The notes: a model not told the origin generated them from the letters alone. Counted from the first letter of the stretch, positions 1 through 10,854 are shown. The stretch: 40,547 nt of DNA from Streptococcus orisasini (GCF_001431045.1 NZ_BCLE01000038.1:1-40547), one strand, 5' to 3'. Program-made: numbers and translations.

Positions 1-8
1 CGGACTCC

Positions 9-1145
9 CTATTTTTCTTCGAAGGCATCTTTCACCTTATCAAAGAAGCCCTTTTTCTTAGGATGAACGGGATCCATACCACTAGCTTCAGCAAAAGCTT
101 TTAAGGCTTCTTTTTGAGCGTCATTAAGTTTGGTTGGCGTAACAACGTTAACTGTAACGTGCTGATCGCCCTGTCCATTACCACGCAAACGCGGAGCACC
201 TTTGCCTCTAAGACGGAAGGTTTTGCCTGTTTGGGTTCCTGCCGGAATAGCTAGTTCAACATTGCCATGAACTGTCGGTACTTCAACAGTGTCACCAAGC
301 GCCGCCTGAACAAAATTAATATCCATGTGATAGTAGATAGTAGAACCATCGCGTTCAAATTTATCACTCTTAAGGACATTAATAATAACAAAGAGATCCC
401 CATACGGACCGCCGTTAAAGCCAGCTTCTCCCTGACCGGCCAAACGAATTTGCTGACCAGTTTCAACACCAGCAGGGATTTTAACAGAAACCTTATGGCT
501 TTGTTTTTCATGACCCGTGCCATGACAAGTTTGACAAGGTTCTTTGATTTCCTGACCGCTGCCGTGACAAACATCACAGGTAACCTGACGGCGCATCATA
601 CCAAGCGGTGTCTGGGTGTCCACATTGATAACACCTGATCCATGACACTTGCTGCAGGTGATAGGACTTGTGCCAGGCTTGGCACCGGAACCGTTACAGG
701 TATGACAAGTTGCTTCACGGTTATAATGAACCTCTTTTTCTGTACCAAAAACAGCTTCTTCAAATTGAAGATTGACACGATACTGGAGGTCATCACCTTG
801 GCGAGGAGCATTAGGATTTCTAGAAGCACCACCGCCGAAAAAGCTTGAAAAAATATCTTCGAAGCCGCCGAAACCAGCGCTGTCAAAACCGCTGAAGCCG
901 CCGCCATTGCCGCCAAAACCACCATTGGCTCCTGCTGGACCGTATTGATCATAGGCAGCACGTTTTTGCTCATCACCCAGTGTTTCATAGGCTTCTTGAA
1001 TCTCTTTGTATTTTTCCTCAGCTCCAGGATCCTTATTAATATCGGGATGGTATTTTTTTGACATCTTCCGATAAGCTTTTTTTATTTCGTCTTGGCTGGC
1101 GTTCTTTGACACCCCCAGACGATCATAATATTCTGTATTATTCAT
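9..1145 (-). CDS. dnaJ: Chaperone protein DnaJ (Hsp40)
   Basis: Cytoplasmic co-chaperone that delivers unfolded proteins to DnaK and stimulates its ATPase. The 378-residue protein has the full type I layout: a J domain at about 1-70 with the HPD tripeptide (KYHPDIN), a Gly/Phe-rich linker at about 72-110, four zinc-finger repeats of CxxCxGxG type ([32 protein letters not shown]), and the C-terminal substrate-binding region. The ATG is preceded by AAAGG eight bases upstream. It is the last gene of the hrcA-grpE-dnaK-dnaJ group. It is separated from dnaK by two small genes, a terminator-like hairpin and a structured repeat, so part of its transcription may be uncoupled from dnaK. I see no clear promoter of its own. 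Confidence 0.97.
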   Translation of the reverse strand: MNNTEYYDRLGVSKNASQDEIKKAYRKMSKKYHPDINKDPGAEEKYKEIQEAYETLGDEQKRAAYDQYGPAGANGGFGGNGGGFSGFDSAGFGGFEDIFSSFFGGGASRNPNAPRQGDDLQYRVNLQFEEAVFGTEKEVHYNREATCHTCNGSGAKPGTSPITCSKCHGSGVINVDTQTPLGMMRRQVTCDVCHGSGQEIKEPCQTCHGTGHEKQSHKVSVKIPAGVETGQQIRLAGQGEAGFNGGPYGDLFVIINVLKSDKFERDGSTIYYHMDINFVQAALGDTVEVPTVHGNVELAIPAGTQTGKTFRLRGKGAPRLRGNGQGDQHVTVNVVTPTKLNDAQKEALKAFAEASGMDPVHPKKKGFFDKVKDAFEEK

Positions 1146-1170
1146 CTTAAATACCTTTTGTTATTTTTTT

Positions 1171-1328
1171 GATAATTTTCTTAGGTGGTGGGGACGCAAG
1201 CGACCGACTATGTCGTTCCATTGCTTATTTTTGAACCCAAAGGTTTCAAAAATCCCCTCGTAACAGCAGCTAGAGCTACTGTTACTCCCACCACGGCAAA
1301 AATTATCGACTGTGCGGTCTTCGACCGC
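1171..1328 (-). repeat. Structured repeat, copy 1 (upstream of dnaJ)
   Basis: A multi-helix element that recurs at 3888-4046. Read on the minus strand, the core (1307 to 1171) folds as a closing stem GATAATTTT/AAAATTATC, a stem GTGGTGG/CCACCAC, a hairpin GTAACAG/CTGTTAC, a hairpin TTTTTGAAACC/GGGTTCAAAAA, and a stem GCAA/TTGC enclosing CGAC-ATA-GTCG. A separate hairpin GCGGTC-TTC-GACCGC (1314-1328) lies six bases outside. The unpaired pieces GCC, TGGAA, GTCGC, GTCC and CTAAG are identical in both copies, while paired bases change together. The core ends 25 nt before the dnaJ start. It could be an RNA element in the dnaK-dnaJ transcript or a small mobile repeat (MITE-like). The name and function are unknown to me. 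Confidence 0.8.
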
Positions 1329-1351
1329 TTTTATTGCTGACGCTATTACCC

Positions 1352-1379
1352 AAAAACAGAGGCTGGGTTGCAACCTCTG
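1352..1379 (-). terminator. Candidate intrinsic terminator after the small gene pair
   Basis: On the minus strand the stem CAGAGG ... CCTCTG is followed directly by five T. It lies 11 bases past the stop of the 84-residue gene and before the dnaJ-proximal structured repeat. It would reduce read-through from dnaK into dnaJ. The stem is short (6 bp), so termination may be partial. Confidence 0.55.
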
Positions 1380-1389
1380 GTTAATAAAG

Positions 1390-1644
1390 TTATTTACTAT
1401 TTTTATATTTTTTATAGTCCGACAATAAGCGACCCCCTTCCGGATCTCCCTTTTGAAGAAGGCGGCCTGCTAAACTTTTTACAAAATCATCTTTTTTATT
1501 ATTTAAGTCAATAGCATTGTCTCGTTCAAATTTTAGTCTTTGATTTGCTTTTTTCAATTTTTTTATTTGTAAATCACGATTCTGTTGATCTAATGATACA
1601 GATATTGAATCAGCAATATTTCCTAATAAATCTTGTAAACCCAT
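1390..1644 (-). CDS. Small hypothetical protein, charged and probably coiled-coil
   Basis: A protein of 84 residues that I do not recognise. I chose the start MGLQDLLGN because AGGAG lies eight bases before this ATG; a longer reading frame begins 12 codons upstream but has no such site. Residues of about 20-60 are rich in Lys, Asn, Gln and Leu with heptad-like spacing, which suggests a helical coiled coil. No signal peptide or membrane segment is visible. It follows the 73-residue gene after 14 bases and ends just before a terminator-like hairpin, so the two form a pair read together with dnaK. Its presence between dnaK and dnaJ is unusual for the operon. Confidence 0.6.
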   Translation of the reverse strand: MGLQDLLGNIADSISVSLDQQNRDLQIKKLKKANQRLKFERDNAIDLNNKKDDFVKSLAGRLLQKGDPEGGRLLSDYKKYKNSK

Positions 1645-1658
1645 ATTCCTTGCTCCTA

Positions 1659-1880
1659 TCACAAGTAGTTTTGTAACCATTCTGGCATATCTGGATCATC
1701 AATTTTCCAAGAATCTTGTAGACTCTCTGTCTCTTCCCATACATTTTCATCACCATCAAAAAATTTGAACCTATGACACTTGTATTTAAAAACTTCATCA
1801 CCCTCAAGTCTGTACTCGTTCCAATAATAATTTTGCTTGCCATAGCCTTTCCACTCATTGGTTGTATAAATCGTTGACAT
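1659..1880 (-). CDS. Small hypothetical protein, aromatic and acidic
   Basis: A 73-residue protein rich in Trp, Tyr, Asp and Glu (for example [17 protein letters not shown] and the ending MPEWLQNYL). It has no signal peptide or transmembrane segment. AGGAG stands six bases before the ATG, which supports real translation. It begins 36 bases after the dnaK stop with no terminator between, so it is probably cotranscribed with dnaK. The shape suggests a small soluble cytoplasmic protein, but I recognise no family and assign no function. With the next gene it forms a two-gene insert inside the dnaK-dnaJ interval. Confidence 0.65.
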   Translation of the reverse strand: MSTIYTTNEWKGYGKQNYYWNEYRLEGDEVFKYKCHRFKFFDGDENVWEETESLQDSWKIDDPDMPEWLQNYL

Positions 1881-1916
1881 AGAGCTCTCCTATCTTCTTT
1901 GAGGCTTATCGTAGTT

Positions 1917-3860
<1,944 letters not shown>

Positions 3861-3887
3861 AAATTTTTAAAATAATTTTTTCTTTTT

Positions 3888-4046
3888 GATAGTTTTCTTA
3901 GGTGGTGAGGACGGCAGCGACCTCCTTCGGAGTTCCATGCCTAAATTTTGAACCCAAGGTTTCAAAATTTCCCTGTCAGATAACAATTCTTGTTATCTGA
4001 CTATCACCACGGCGAAAACTATCGCCTTTGCAAGCCGCAGGCTTGC
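3888..4046 (-). repeat. Structured repeat, copy 2 (upstream of dnaK)
   Basis: Same orientation and fold as the element at 1171-1328. On the minus strand the closing stem is GATAGTTTTC/AAAACTATC and the second stem is GTGGTGA/TCACCAC. The hairpins are GTCAGATAACA/TGTTATCTGAC and AAATTTTGAAACC/GGTTCAAAATTT, and the last stem is GGCA/TGCC around CTCC-GAA-GGAG. A flanking hairpin GCAAGCC/GGCTTGC (4030-4046) again lies six bases outside. Compared with copy 1, both sides of every one of these stems differ in a compensating way. It is about 140 nt before dnaK. The function is unknown; the candidates are an RNA regulatory or processing element, or a mobile repeat. Confidence 0.8.
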
Positions 4047-4059
4047 TTCTTTCTTTGTT

Positions 4060-4337
4060 GCGCAGTAGTTGACTGCACTTCCTACGCCTTTCAGGCTATA
4101 AAATGCTAGTTAACCTTGCGGGGGTGCGTCAACGAAATCAAAGATTTCTGACTTACCGCCTAGTTTACCGTCGTTTCGGACTCACCAAGTCTTGTTGTTA
4201 CTTGGTCTGTTCTGTGATTTGTTGCGACGTGAGTTAGCAAAATCGATATTATTTTGCTAACGAGCTAGTAAGTAGTCTAGGCAATCCGCCACAGCGGTTG
4301 CCGTATAATGATGAAGCATTTTAATGCCCATCATTAT
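4060..4337 (-). other. Dense hairpin series in the grpE-dnaK spacer
   Basis: The 597-bp stretch between grpE and dnaK has no gene. Besides copy 2 of the repeat and the dnaK leader it holds a run of stems on the minus strand: ATAATGATG/CATCATTAT (4337-4305), GGCAA..CGC/GCG..TTGCC (4302-4280), GTTAGCAAAAT/ATTTTGCTAAC (4261-4233), CCAAGT/ACTTGG (4205-4185), GAAATC/GATTTC (4148-4134), GCAGT/ACTGC (4076-4062) and GCCT/AGGC (4096-4086). CGTC-GC-AAC (4229-4221) can pair with GTTGACG (4133-4127) and so close a multibranch domain. None of these stems has a T-tract, so they are not ordinary terminators. This could be one large structured RNA of about 450 nt or an elaborate intercistronic processing region. 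Confidence 0.55.
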
Positions 4338-4340
4338 TGA

Positions 4341-4889
4341 CTAGTTGTAGACCACTACCATAGCTGGTCTTAATAGGCGTTCATGGAGCTTATAACCTTT
4401 TTGAAGGACTTGTGCGATACTGTCTGCCGGATGGTCATCATCTGCATCAAGAGTCTGCACGGCCATGTGAAGATTGGGATCAAAGTTTTCCAGTTCAACT
4501 TCTTCAACGCCTTCTTCTTTGAGGGCTTGAATCAAGCTTTCCTGCACCATTTCAAGGCCCTTCTTGACATCATCTGTCAAACCTTCCACAGCCAAAGCTC
4601 TTTCCAGATTATCAAGGCTTGGCAGAATCTTTTTTGCTAGGTCTTGCGAACGATACCTTTGCAAACTTTGGCGTTCTTCATTGGCACGGCGCTGAACATT
4701 TTGCATTTCAGCATGGGCGCGCAGATACTTGTTTTCAAAATCTTCTGCTCGGTCAAGGGCTTCTTGCAGCTCTTTGTTTTCAGGAGTTTCTTCAACAGCT
4801 TCTTCTGCGACTTTTTCAGCTGCAGATTCTGTTGTTTCAGCTGCTTTTGCCTCTTCCTTGAGCTCTTCTTTAGTCTCTTTTTCCGACAA
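4341..4889 (-). CDS. grpE: GrpE nucleotide-exchange factor
   Basis: Homodimeric exchange factor that releases ADP from DnaK. The 182 residues comprise a Glu/Ala-rich disordered N-terminus (about 1-50), a long coiled coil (about 40-100, with [16 protein letters not shown]) and the C-terminal beta domain ending [18 protein letters not shown], the family signature. The start codon is TTG, with AGAGG seven bases upstream; no in-frame ATG exists before the coiled coil. It lies 54 bases downstream of the hrcA stop, in one transcript. Long structured DNA follows it before dnaK. Confidence 0.96.
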   Translation of the reverse strand: MSEKETKEELKEEAKAAETTESAAEKVAEEAVEETPENKELQEALDRAEDFENKYLRAHAEMQNVQRRANEERQSLQRYRSQDLAKKILPSLDNLERALAVEGLTDDVKKGLEMVQESLIQALKEEGVEEVELENFDPNLHMAVQTLDADDDHPADSIAQVLQKGYKLHERLLRPAMVVVYN

Positions 4890-4943
4890 GGTTACACCTC
4901 TTTCCTCTTTGTTTTTAATAATAAAATCAACTATTTTCTTTGC

Positions 4944-5978
4944 TTAATGAACTTCATAGTGATTACTGTTGAGATAACGGTAAAAGTCCCCAAGCTTAAT
5001 AGCTAAAACACGACTGATAATATTAACTAAGCTTACCGTCCGCCGATAATCCAAATCCACCGGACCAATCACTGTCAAAATGCCAAACCCTCTGTAAGGA
5101 ATGAGGAACCTCTGACTAATAACGGTCAGTTCTGATAAACTTTTTTCACGACTTTCAGCAATTTGCACACGATAAGTTTCATCTTCTGGAAGGCTTTCAC
5201 GGATTTCCAAGGCTGCAGACTGTAGATTATCCAAAAACTGATAGGTTTCAAGCCCTGCAAATTCCAGTGTTTTAATTTTTCCAGCGATGAAAACTTTCTC
5301 TTGAAAAATTTGCTTAAAAATATGATCAAACAGATCTAAAACATTATCCGTCCGCGAAAAATACTTTTGAATAATCTGCGGAAGCTCCGTTCGTAAGCGG
5401 TAATGAATGTCCAGCACTGTTTGATTCAAGAGACGTTCTCGAACAATTTTAACAACAGTCAATAAATCGCTGTCCAAAAAATTTTTAGGAATGGCAAACT
5501 GCACTGTTATAGGACTGGCCTCATCTAAGGTTAAAACTGCCAAAGCATCGTGGTTACTGAGTTTAACAATATCAAAGGCGGTCAAGCACTGCCTCTTGGG
5601 CTCTACATCCATAATTACTGACGTATAGCCTGTCAGTTCTGCTAAAATTTCACAAGCCTTTTGCAAAAGGTCATCTAAGCGAAAAAATTCAAAGTCAAAA
5701 GACTTGATCACTTGATAAGCATCTTGCTCATCTAGACTATCTGGATTTAGGGAATGATCCACAAAATAACGGAAGCCTTCCTGACTAGGCAAACGACCAC
5801 TGGAAGTATGTGCCTTTTCCAAAAGCCCCAGCTTTTCCAAAGCTGCCATATCATTTCTGATAGTTGCACTGCTTGAAGCAATTGAATTTTGGAGTGTTTT
5901 AGATCCAATGGGCTCGTGTGTCTTAGTAAAAATTTCAACAATCAAATTGAGAATATCCTTTTGACGTTGGGTAATCAC
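4944..5978 (-). CDS. hrcA: Heat-inducible transcription repressor HrcA
   Basis: DNA-binding repressor of the CIRCE regulon; its activity depends on the GroE chaperonin in the well-studied Gram-positive systems. The 344-residue protein starts at GTG ([14 protein letters not shown] follows), placed six bases after GGAGGTGG. A longer frame 16 codons upstream has no such site and the family begins with this motif. An N-terminal winged helix (about 1-75) is followed by a GAF-like dimerisation region. It is the first gene of the operon, downstream of a sigma-A promoter flanked by two CIRCE sites, so it represses itself. Both hrcA and grpE use non-ATG starts. Confidence 0.95.
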   Translation of the reverse strand: MITQRQKDILNLIVEIFTKTHEPIGSKTLQNSIASSSATIRNDMAALEKLGLLEKAHTSSGRLPSQEGFRYFVDHSLNPDSLDEQDAYQVIKSFDFEFFRLDDLLQKACEILAELTGYTSVIMDVEPKRQCLTAFDIVKLSNHDALAVLTLDEASPITVQFAIPKNFLDSDLLTVVKIVRERLLNQTVLDIHYRLRTELPQIIQKYFSRTDNVLDLFDHIFKQIFQEKVFIAGKIKTLEFAGLETYQFLDNLQSAALEIRESLPEDETYRVQIAESREKSLSELTVISQRFLIPYRGFGILTVIGPVDLDYRRTVSLVNIISRVLAIKLGDFYRYLNSNHYEVH

Positions 5979-6010
5979 CGAAGTCCACCTCCCATCTCTA
6001 GTCAAAAAGA

Positions 6011-6037
6011 TTAGCACTCTTAACAATCGACTGCTAA
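6011..6037 (-). promoter_or_regulatory. CIRCE operator, promoter-distal copy (imperfect)
   Basis: TTAGCACTC, nine bases, GACTGCTAA. One base differs from the consensus right arm GAGTGCTAA. It lies downstream of the -10 element, near or just after the transcription start, and before hrcA. It is a binding site for HrcA. Confidence 0.93.
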
Positions 6038-6049
6038 CTTTATGATTCC

Positions 6050-6077
6050 ATTATACTCCATTCATATTTTCTGTCAA
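6050..6077 (-). promoter_or_regulatory. Sigma-A promoter of the hrcA-grpE-dnaK operon
   Basis: On the minus strand, TTGACA (6077-6072), a 16-bp spacer and TATAAT (6055-6050) match both consensus hexamers exactly. A CIRCE site lies on either side, the classical arrangement for HrcA-repressed streptococcal dnaK operons. Confidence 0.93.
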
Positions 6078-6094
6078 GAGAAAAACGTAAAAAA

Positions 6095-6121
6095 TTAGCA
6101 CTCTTTTTATACGAGTGCTAA
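6095..6121 (-). promoter_or_regulatory. CIRCE operator, upstream copy (perfect)
   Basis: A perfect TTAGCACTC-N9-GAGTGCTAA inverted repeat, 18 bp upstream of the -35 hexamer. Together with the imperfect site at 6011 it brackets the operon promoter. Confidence 0.95.
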
Positions 6122-6205
6122 AAATCCGTCTTAAGACCTAGTTCTGCTGCTACTAAGTTTCAAAATTAGCTAAATCTGCCTGCAGACGATTGCTGCTGCT
6201 AGTCT

Positions 6206-6366
6206 CAACAAGGATGTTCATCATTTGCCAGTTTATAATTGCTGTTTAACAAATAATACATATGCTAATAGCCATCACTGGTTTTAAAAATCGTCTGAAT
6301 ATCATTCATAAATCCTCTAGGAGTATTATAATGATTTGTTTGATGATACTCGGTACTTTCACTTGT
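6206..6366 (-). pseudogene. Remnant of a second GH32 fructanase (fruB-like)
   Basis: Minus-strand translation from 6351 reads EYHQTNHYNTPRGFMND, then IQTIFKTSDGY, then a stop codon (TAG at 6267-6265), and continues in the same frame as HMYYLLNSNYKLANDE before it decays. The pattern YH..TP..GFMND followed by a short gap and YYHMYYLLN is the start of a GH32 catalytic domain, including the nucleophile Asp of the MND motif. Only about 50 codons remain. S. mutans carries the second fructanase gene fruB between fruA and hrcA, the same place. I infer a deleted and inactivated fruB. The region from 6122 to 6205 shows nothing recognisable. Confidence 0.72.
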
Positions 6367-6368
6367 TA

Positions 6369-6419
6369 GAGAGTGGGACGAGACAGACAGCCATAATTGT
6401 TTGTCTGTCCCAACCTCTT
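6369..6419. repeat. Hairpin-forming intergenic repeat downstream of fruA
   Basis: GGGAC (6375-6379) and GTCCC (6407-6411) form the base of a hairpin with an inner stem GACA/TGTC. It starts 22 bases past the fruA stop. It resembles the GTGGGAC...GTCCCAACCTC repeats common after streptococcal genes. There is no good T-tract on either strand, so if it terminates fruA transcription it does so poorly by intrinsic rules. Confidence 0.45.
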
Positions 6420-6440
6420 CACTTTAAGAAAATCAACTAA

Positions 6441-9400
6441 TTAATGGCTACGCTTTTTAAAATAACCGACTATTCCTGCAAAACAGCCACCAAGCACTGC
6501 CAATAATCCTAATTGACTTAAGTTTGTTTTATGGTCTCCGGTATTTGGCAGCATTGCCGCAGATGAAAGACTTACTTTTTGAACAGCTGTTGGGATTAGC
6601 GCTTTGACATTTGTTACATTTTTGCTGCGCTTTTGTGAAAGAGCTGCTGTTTTAAATTCTTGCTGTGAACTTGATGAAGATGAATGAGAAACATCATTTG
6701 CTTCTTCTGCTTTTCCATTTTTTTGAGGATTAATCCGATTTTCGGTTCGATAGACTAAACCGTATTCACTAAAATGATCTGCCATAAAGCGAACATAATC
6801 CTGTTTCTTACCATTGCTATCTGTCAAACTGACAATGGTAAAGGGAAGGATTTCTTCTTTGCTTGTATTTGGTAAATACACCACTTTATCTACCATTTTT
6901 CCAGAATCAATCGGTAATAAGACTATCGCTGATTTGGTAACCGCAACAGCTTTTCCATCTTTATCCACAAGAGTGATATTAAAGAGATCATAGTCTTTTG
7001 ACTGCAAAACATCTGGCGTATGGACATCATTCGTTTCAATATGGTTTGTCTGCAGTCCAACAATAGAGCTTGATTCCCCTTTTTGAAGTATAACATGAAC
7101 ATCAGTTAAAGGATCAATTAACTCTCTTTCTTGCTCCAATACCTCTGGGGCATCTGGCTGTGGTTTTGGACTAGGATCTGGTTCTGGAGCTTTATTATGG
7201 TCTGTTACAAAAAAGTTTTGGAATTCAACAGCTCCGTCCCATAAACCGAGGCCTACATAAGCGTCATTAAAGTATGAATCTACTTGATCAAAGGTATGGT
7301 TCATCACTTCTTGCCCATCCACAAATATGATCATGCTATTTGCCTTTTTACTTACTTTTATATGATGGTACTGACCGTCATTAATTCGTTTGCCCATGTT
7401 AGCTTCTGCAATTGTATCACCTCCATAGCGATACAAACGAACATTTTCACTATCACCAAATTGTACAGAGTAAGCTTGACCAGGATCAATATTTTCAGAA
7501 GCAACAAAAAGATTAATCAAACCGTTTTGATATTTGAGGTCAATATCGTAATCATATTCCTTGAAACCTGGCTTCTGAGTTGCCATATAGTAATCATTGG
7601 CACTTGTATTGCTATCGTACAAGGTTTCATCATCAATATACCAGTTACCAACAACAGATTTCAATCCCTTGAGATTAGTCTTGAAATTATTCAAGGTAAT
7701 TGCAATTGTAAATGTTTTGCTGAGACTTGGATTTTCTGTAGAAGTTGCTGTAACGGTAAGATTTCCTTTTTTCACAGCTGTTAAATGGAGAACATTTCCT
7801 GTTTGGCTTGTTTTGACAAGACTTGGATCACTAACAGTCCACTTAACATCTTGCTTAACACTTGCTGGTGCTAGATAAACTTGCAGATCTTGAACTTGAC
7901 CAACTTGGAGAGCAAGATTTGTTGCAGTTGTTGTATTCATGGCTACTGGTTTTGTCACATCTTTTTTGTCTGTCCAAGTTGTTTTCATTTTGTAAACAGA
8001 AATATCTGCTTGAGCTTTACCACCTTCTACAATAACGCTGGCACCTACAGCTTCTGGATTTGGAAAAATCTGATTGGCTCCAGCAACTGTATTTCCTTTG
8101 GCAAATACCTCAAGGCTGGCACGATCGACATAGAGATGCAAATCAATGGAACCATCTGCATTTTTAGTCACATGCTGACTATTAATCTTAGCAAAGGCAT
8201 CAGATAAGATAATACCAGATTGGCTACGGTCAATAGATAAGGTTTCTGTCTGCAAATCGTAAATGACTTTCGTTGCTTGACCATTACCAACACGGAGATT
8301 GAAGCCAACTTTTGTGGTCTTTGCGTCTGGACGGAATTTAGAAACAATTTCATAACTGTCTCCTTTGAAATCTTTCAAAAGAGTATTGTTGGCATCTACC
8401 GTGACATCTTTAAAATGTAAGGCAGTATCTGTTTCACGAAGACTGTCGTAGGCCTTAACAGGTGTTTGTGTCAAAACATATCGGCCATTGTCGTTGATAA
8501 GTCCAAGATCAAGATTTAAATTGAAAGTTCCGTTAAAGTTTTGGCCAACCGTATCAGCTACTAGATTACAGTAATCTTCCCAGGTGTTCATCCAGTTGAT
8601 TTCTGTCAATTTAGGAATGGTTGGATGTCTTTCTGTCCCAAAATCTTGTACATAGTAAGTCATAGCGGCATAAGAATCTTTACCAAAGTTCATGACTTCG
8701 TCCTTATCTTTGTAGGCAGCATCTGCTACAAAAGTCCATTTACCAGCCACTTGTTTGAAATCACCGACCTTGTAAAAGCGGCCGCCGCGAGACAGCACCC
8801 ATTTAAGCACTCCATCATTGGCAATAATCGGGTACATATCCGGACACTCTGTGTGAAGGTCTGGATAGGTAGATTCGACCTTCCAATCTTTCAAATTGTT
8901 AGAGGAATAGATACGAAGCGGGCCACCTGCCAGCACCATGAACCATTGATTATTCCAGCGGAAGACTTTTGGATCACGGAAATCTTGACTTTGCAAAGGA
9001 TCATTTGACCAATCAGCTACAATCTTATCATATTTTTGCCACGTTTTGCCTTCGTCTTCACTGTAAGCAAGTTCCATGCGCTGACCATTGCCGTTGGCTG
9101 TGATAATTGCAACTAGGCCGCCTTTATCTGTTTTAAAGAAGCCTGAACTATTATGGTCATCAATGACTACACAGCCCGAGAACATATAACCATTGGAATC
9201 TGGGTAAAAGGCAATTGGTTCTTCCTTCCAATGAATCAAATCTGTACTAGTCGCATGTGCCCAGTGCATTGGCCCCCACTTAGTATCATCATAAAACTGA
9301 TGAAAAAGATGATAAACACCTTTATAGTAAACCATGCCGTTAGGATCATTAGCCCAGCCATCTTTGACAGAATAGTGATATTGATCACGGTAAAGTTCAT

Positions 9401-10715
9401 TATAGTAGACATCCTCTTTCTGCCGACGGTGAACATTAATACGATAGGTAAGGATAGCCTTACGACCGAATTGATCTGTAATGGTGCTCTTAATAGTGAA
9501 ATAATTAGCACCTACCTTGACTGGAAGGTGAGAAAGGTCTGTATAAACATGACCAGCTTCATCTTCTACTGTGATAAGAGCTGCAGGATTATGTTTAACA
9601 ATATCTAAGCCCACTTGAGCAGCATCATTGCTAACATACTGAATATGAAGGGGTTCTTCAGAGAAGAACTGACCTTGTTTTTCAACATGCCCCTTGTCAG
9701 ATGTTACTGTTACATTGTCAATCAAAGGAATTGTGGCATCGTCTAATAAGGTAAATTTTATATTTTGAAAAACCAAATCGCCATTCCAATTCAAAAGACC
9801 AAAGTAGCCTTCAGGGATAACAGTATTTTGTCCTTTATCAGTTTTTTGCAAGACATAATCACCTGTGCTTGCCATTAAAACATCATTAACGTAATAAGAA
9901 ATCCACTTATTAACAGCCACAACTTTAAGAGTATAGCGATTATCAGCTGTCGGTACTACATCGCGTTCATCAATTAATTGGATATCCTTATTGTCGACCC
10001 AACGCCAAAGTTTGGCCTTGTGTCCACCCACATCCACATTGACTGCATACATATTTTTATGATTACTATCGTTGTTTCCTCTAAAAATTAGGGCTGCTGC
10101 GCCACTGTTTTGTTTAAAAATAACATCTGCTGCATAGATAAAATTCTTACCGCTTGATTGAGAGTATAAGAAAGAATCACCTTTGCCAACAGCATTGGAA
10201 TGGATACCACTTTCATTTATTTCCCAGCTTCCATTGTTATCATGTGTTACATCTTTTAAATTGGTCACAGAATTATTCTCTTCTTTCTTGGCAGCTATCT
10301 CTTGCTGAGCAACTGGCTCTTCTTTAACCTCAGGATTAGCAGGACTTAAGTGGGGAGTTTCTTTTTCAGCAGCTTGATTAGGACTATCTGCACTGGTCAC
10401 AGGAGCTGTCGGTTCAGTATTTTCAGGGACTGAAACTTGAATTGTTGTTGCTTCAGTAACTGCCGCTTGATTCAATGCTGCATCACTTGCTTGTATCGCT
10501 TCTGTAACAGGAGCTTCTTGAGGCAATGCCTGAACCTCATTCTTGTTTCCCTCCTCTGTTACAGCAACGTCTGCAGCAGTTACTGGCCCATTTTCTTCAG
10601 CCGCAGCTGGTAAAGTAGTTGCCATACCTAAGACAAATAAAACTGAACATCCAAAAAGCCAGCTTTTCCCGCTTTTACGCATAAACCAATTTTTACAAAC
10701 TGTTTCTTTTTTCAT
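6441..10715 (-). CDS. fruA: Cell-wall anchored exo-beta-D-fructosidase (fructanase), GH32
   Basis: Extracellular enzyme that releases fructose from levan, inulin and sucrose. Order of parts in 1424 residues: signal peptide with a long basic N-region and cleavage near AAAEEN (about 38-41); Glu/Ala/Pro-rich stretch to about 155; concanavalin-like domain (about 157-325); GH32 catalytic module with WANDPNG (nucleophile Asp, about 455), FRDPKVF (about 578) and TECPDMY (acid/base Glu, about 621); Big2-type immunoglobulin domain (about 930-1010); second concanavalin-like domain (about 1015-1175); Pro-rich spacer; sortase signal LPNTGD (about 1388), hydrophobic helix and KKRSH tail. The length is almost the same as S. 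mutans FruA. A near-consensus cre lies at its promoter. The neighbouring fruB is only a remnant, so this is the sole intact fructanase here. Confidence 0.95.
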   Translation of the reverse strand: MKKETVCKNWFMRKSGKSWLFGCSVLFVLGMATTLPAAAEENGPVTAADVAVTEEGNKNEVQALPQEAPVTEAIQASDAALNQAAVTEATTIQVSVPENTEPTAPVTSADSPNQAAEKETPHLSPANPEVKEEPVAQQEIAAKKEENNSVTNLKDVTHDNNGSWEINESGIHSNAVGKGDSFLYSQSSGKNFIYAADVIFKQNSGAAALIFRGNNDSNHKNMYAVNVDVGGHKAKLWRWVDNKDIQLIDERDVVPTADNRYTLKVVAVNKWISYYVNDVLMASTGDYVLQKTDKGQNTVIPEGYFGLLNWNGDLVFQNIKFTLLDDATIPLIDNVTVTSDKGHVEKQGQFFSEEPLHIQYVSNDAAQVGLDIVKHNPAALITVEDEAGHVYTDLSHLPVKVGANYFTIKSTITDQFGRKAILTYRINVHRRQKEDVYYNELYRDQYHYSVKDGWANDPNGMVYYKGVYHLFHQFYDDTKWGPMHWAHATSTDLIHWKEEPIAFYPDSNGYMFSGCVVIDDHNSSGFFKTDKGGLVAIITANGNGQRMELAYSEDEGKTWQKYDKIVADWSNDPLQSQDFRDPKVFRWNNQWFMVLAGGPLRIYSSNNLKDWKVESTYPDLHTECPDMYPIIANDGVLKWVLSRGGRFYKVGDFKQVAGKWTFVADAAYKDKDEVMNFGKDSYAAMTYYVQDFGTERHPTIPKLTEINWMNTWEDYCNLVADTVGQNFNGTFNLNLDLGLINDNGRYVLTQTPVKAYDSLRETDTALHFKDVTVDANNTLLKDFKGDSYEIVSKFRPDAKTTKVGFNLRVGNGQATKVIYDLQTETLSIDRSQSGIILSDAFAKINSQHVTKNADGSIDLHLYVDRASLEVFAKGNTVAGANQIFPNPEAVGASVIVEGGKAQADISVYKMKTTWTDKKDVTKPVAMNTTTATNLALQVGQVQDLQVYLAPASVKQDVKWTVSDPSLVKTSQTGNVLHLTAVKKGNLTVTATSTENPSLSKTFTIAITLNNFKTNLKGLKSVVGNWYIDDETLYDSNTSANDYYMATQKPGFKEYDYDIDLKYQNGLINLFVASENIDPGQAYSVQFGDSENVRLYRYGGDTIAEANMGKRINDGQYHHIKVSKKANSMIIFVDGQEVMNHTFDQVDSYFNDAYVGLGLWDGAVEFQNFFVTDHNKAPEPDPSPKPQPDAPEVLEQERELIDPLTDVHVILQKGESSSIVGLQTNHIETNDVHTPDVLQSKDYDLFNITLVDKDGKAVAVTKSAIVLLPIDSGKMVDKVVYLPNTSKEEILPFTIVSLTDSNGKKQDYVRFMADHFSEYGLVYRTENRINPQKNGKAEEANDVSHSSSSSSQQEFKTAALSQKRSKNVTNVKALIPTAVQKVSLSSAAMLPNTGDHKTNLSQLGLLAVLGGCFAGIVGYFKKRSH

Positions 10716-10854
10716 TTCTTTTTCTCCTTTTTAAACCGATGAAAAAACAATGCACTTTAAACAATCAACTTTTTAAAATTGACTGTTAATTGATTTTTTA
10801 ACCCCTCATTTCTCTTAAATTCAAGCTGCTATTTTTATTTACAAAAGCTTATTT

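Noticed and set aside
251..988. Overlapping minus- and plus-strand frames within dnaJ.
   Set aside because: Alternative-frame shadows of a fully conserved gene with all four zinc-finger repeats.
1161..1373. A 70-codon minus-strand reading frame across structured repeat copy 1.
   Set aside because: It arises from the repeat itself; no ribosome-binding site or protein-like conservation is apparent, and the covarying helices explain the sequence better.
4150..4205. Minus-strand GTGAGTCCGAAACGAC resembles the core of a hammerhead ribozyme.
   Set aside because: The obligatory CUGAUGA segment and a cleavage-site stem are missing; only the CGAAAC part fits.
6369..6419. A strong intrinsic terminator for fruA.
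   Set aside because: The hairpin is real but neither strand has the following T-run; kept only as a hairpin repeat.
7284..9608. Several long plus-strand reading frames opposite fruA (up to 166 codons).
   Set aside because: They are antisense shadows of a clear GH32 gene, lack ribosome-binding sites and have no recognisable motifs.
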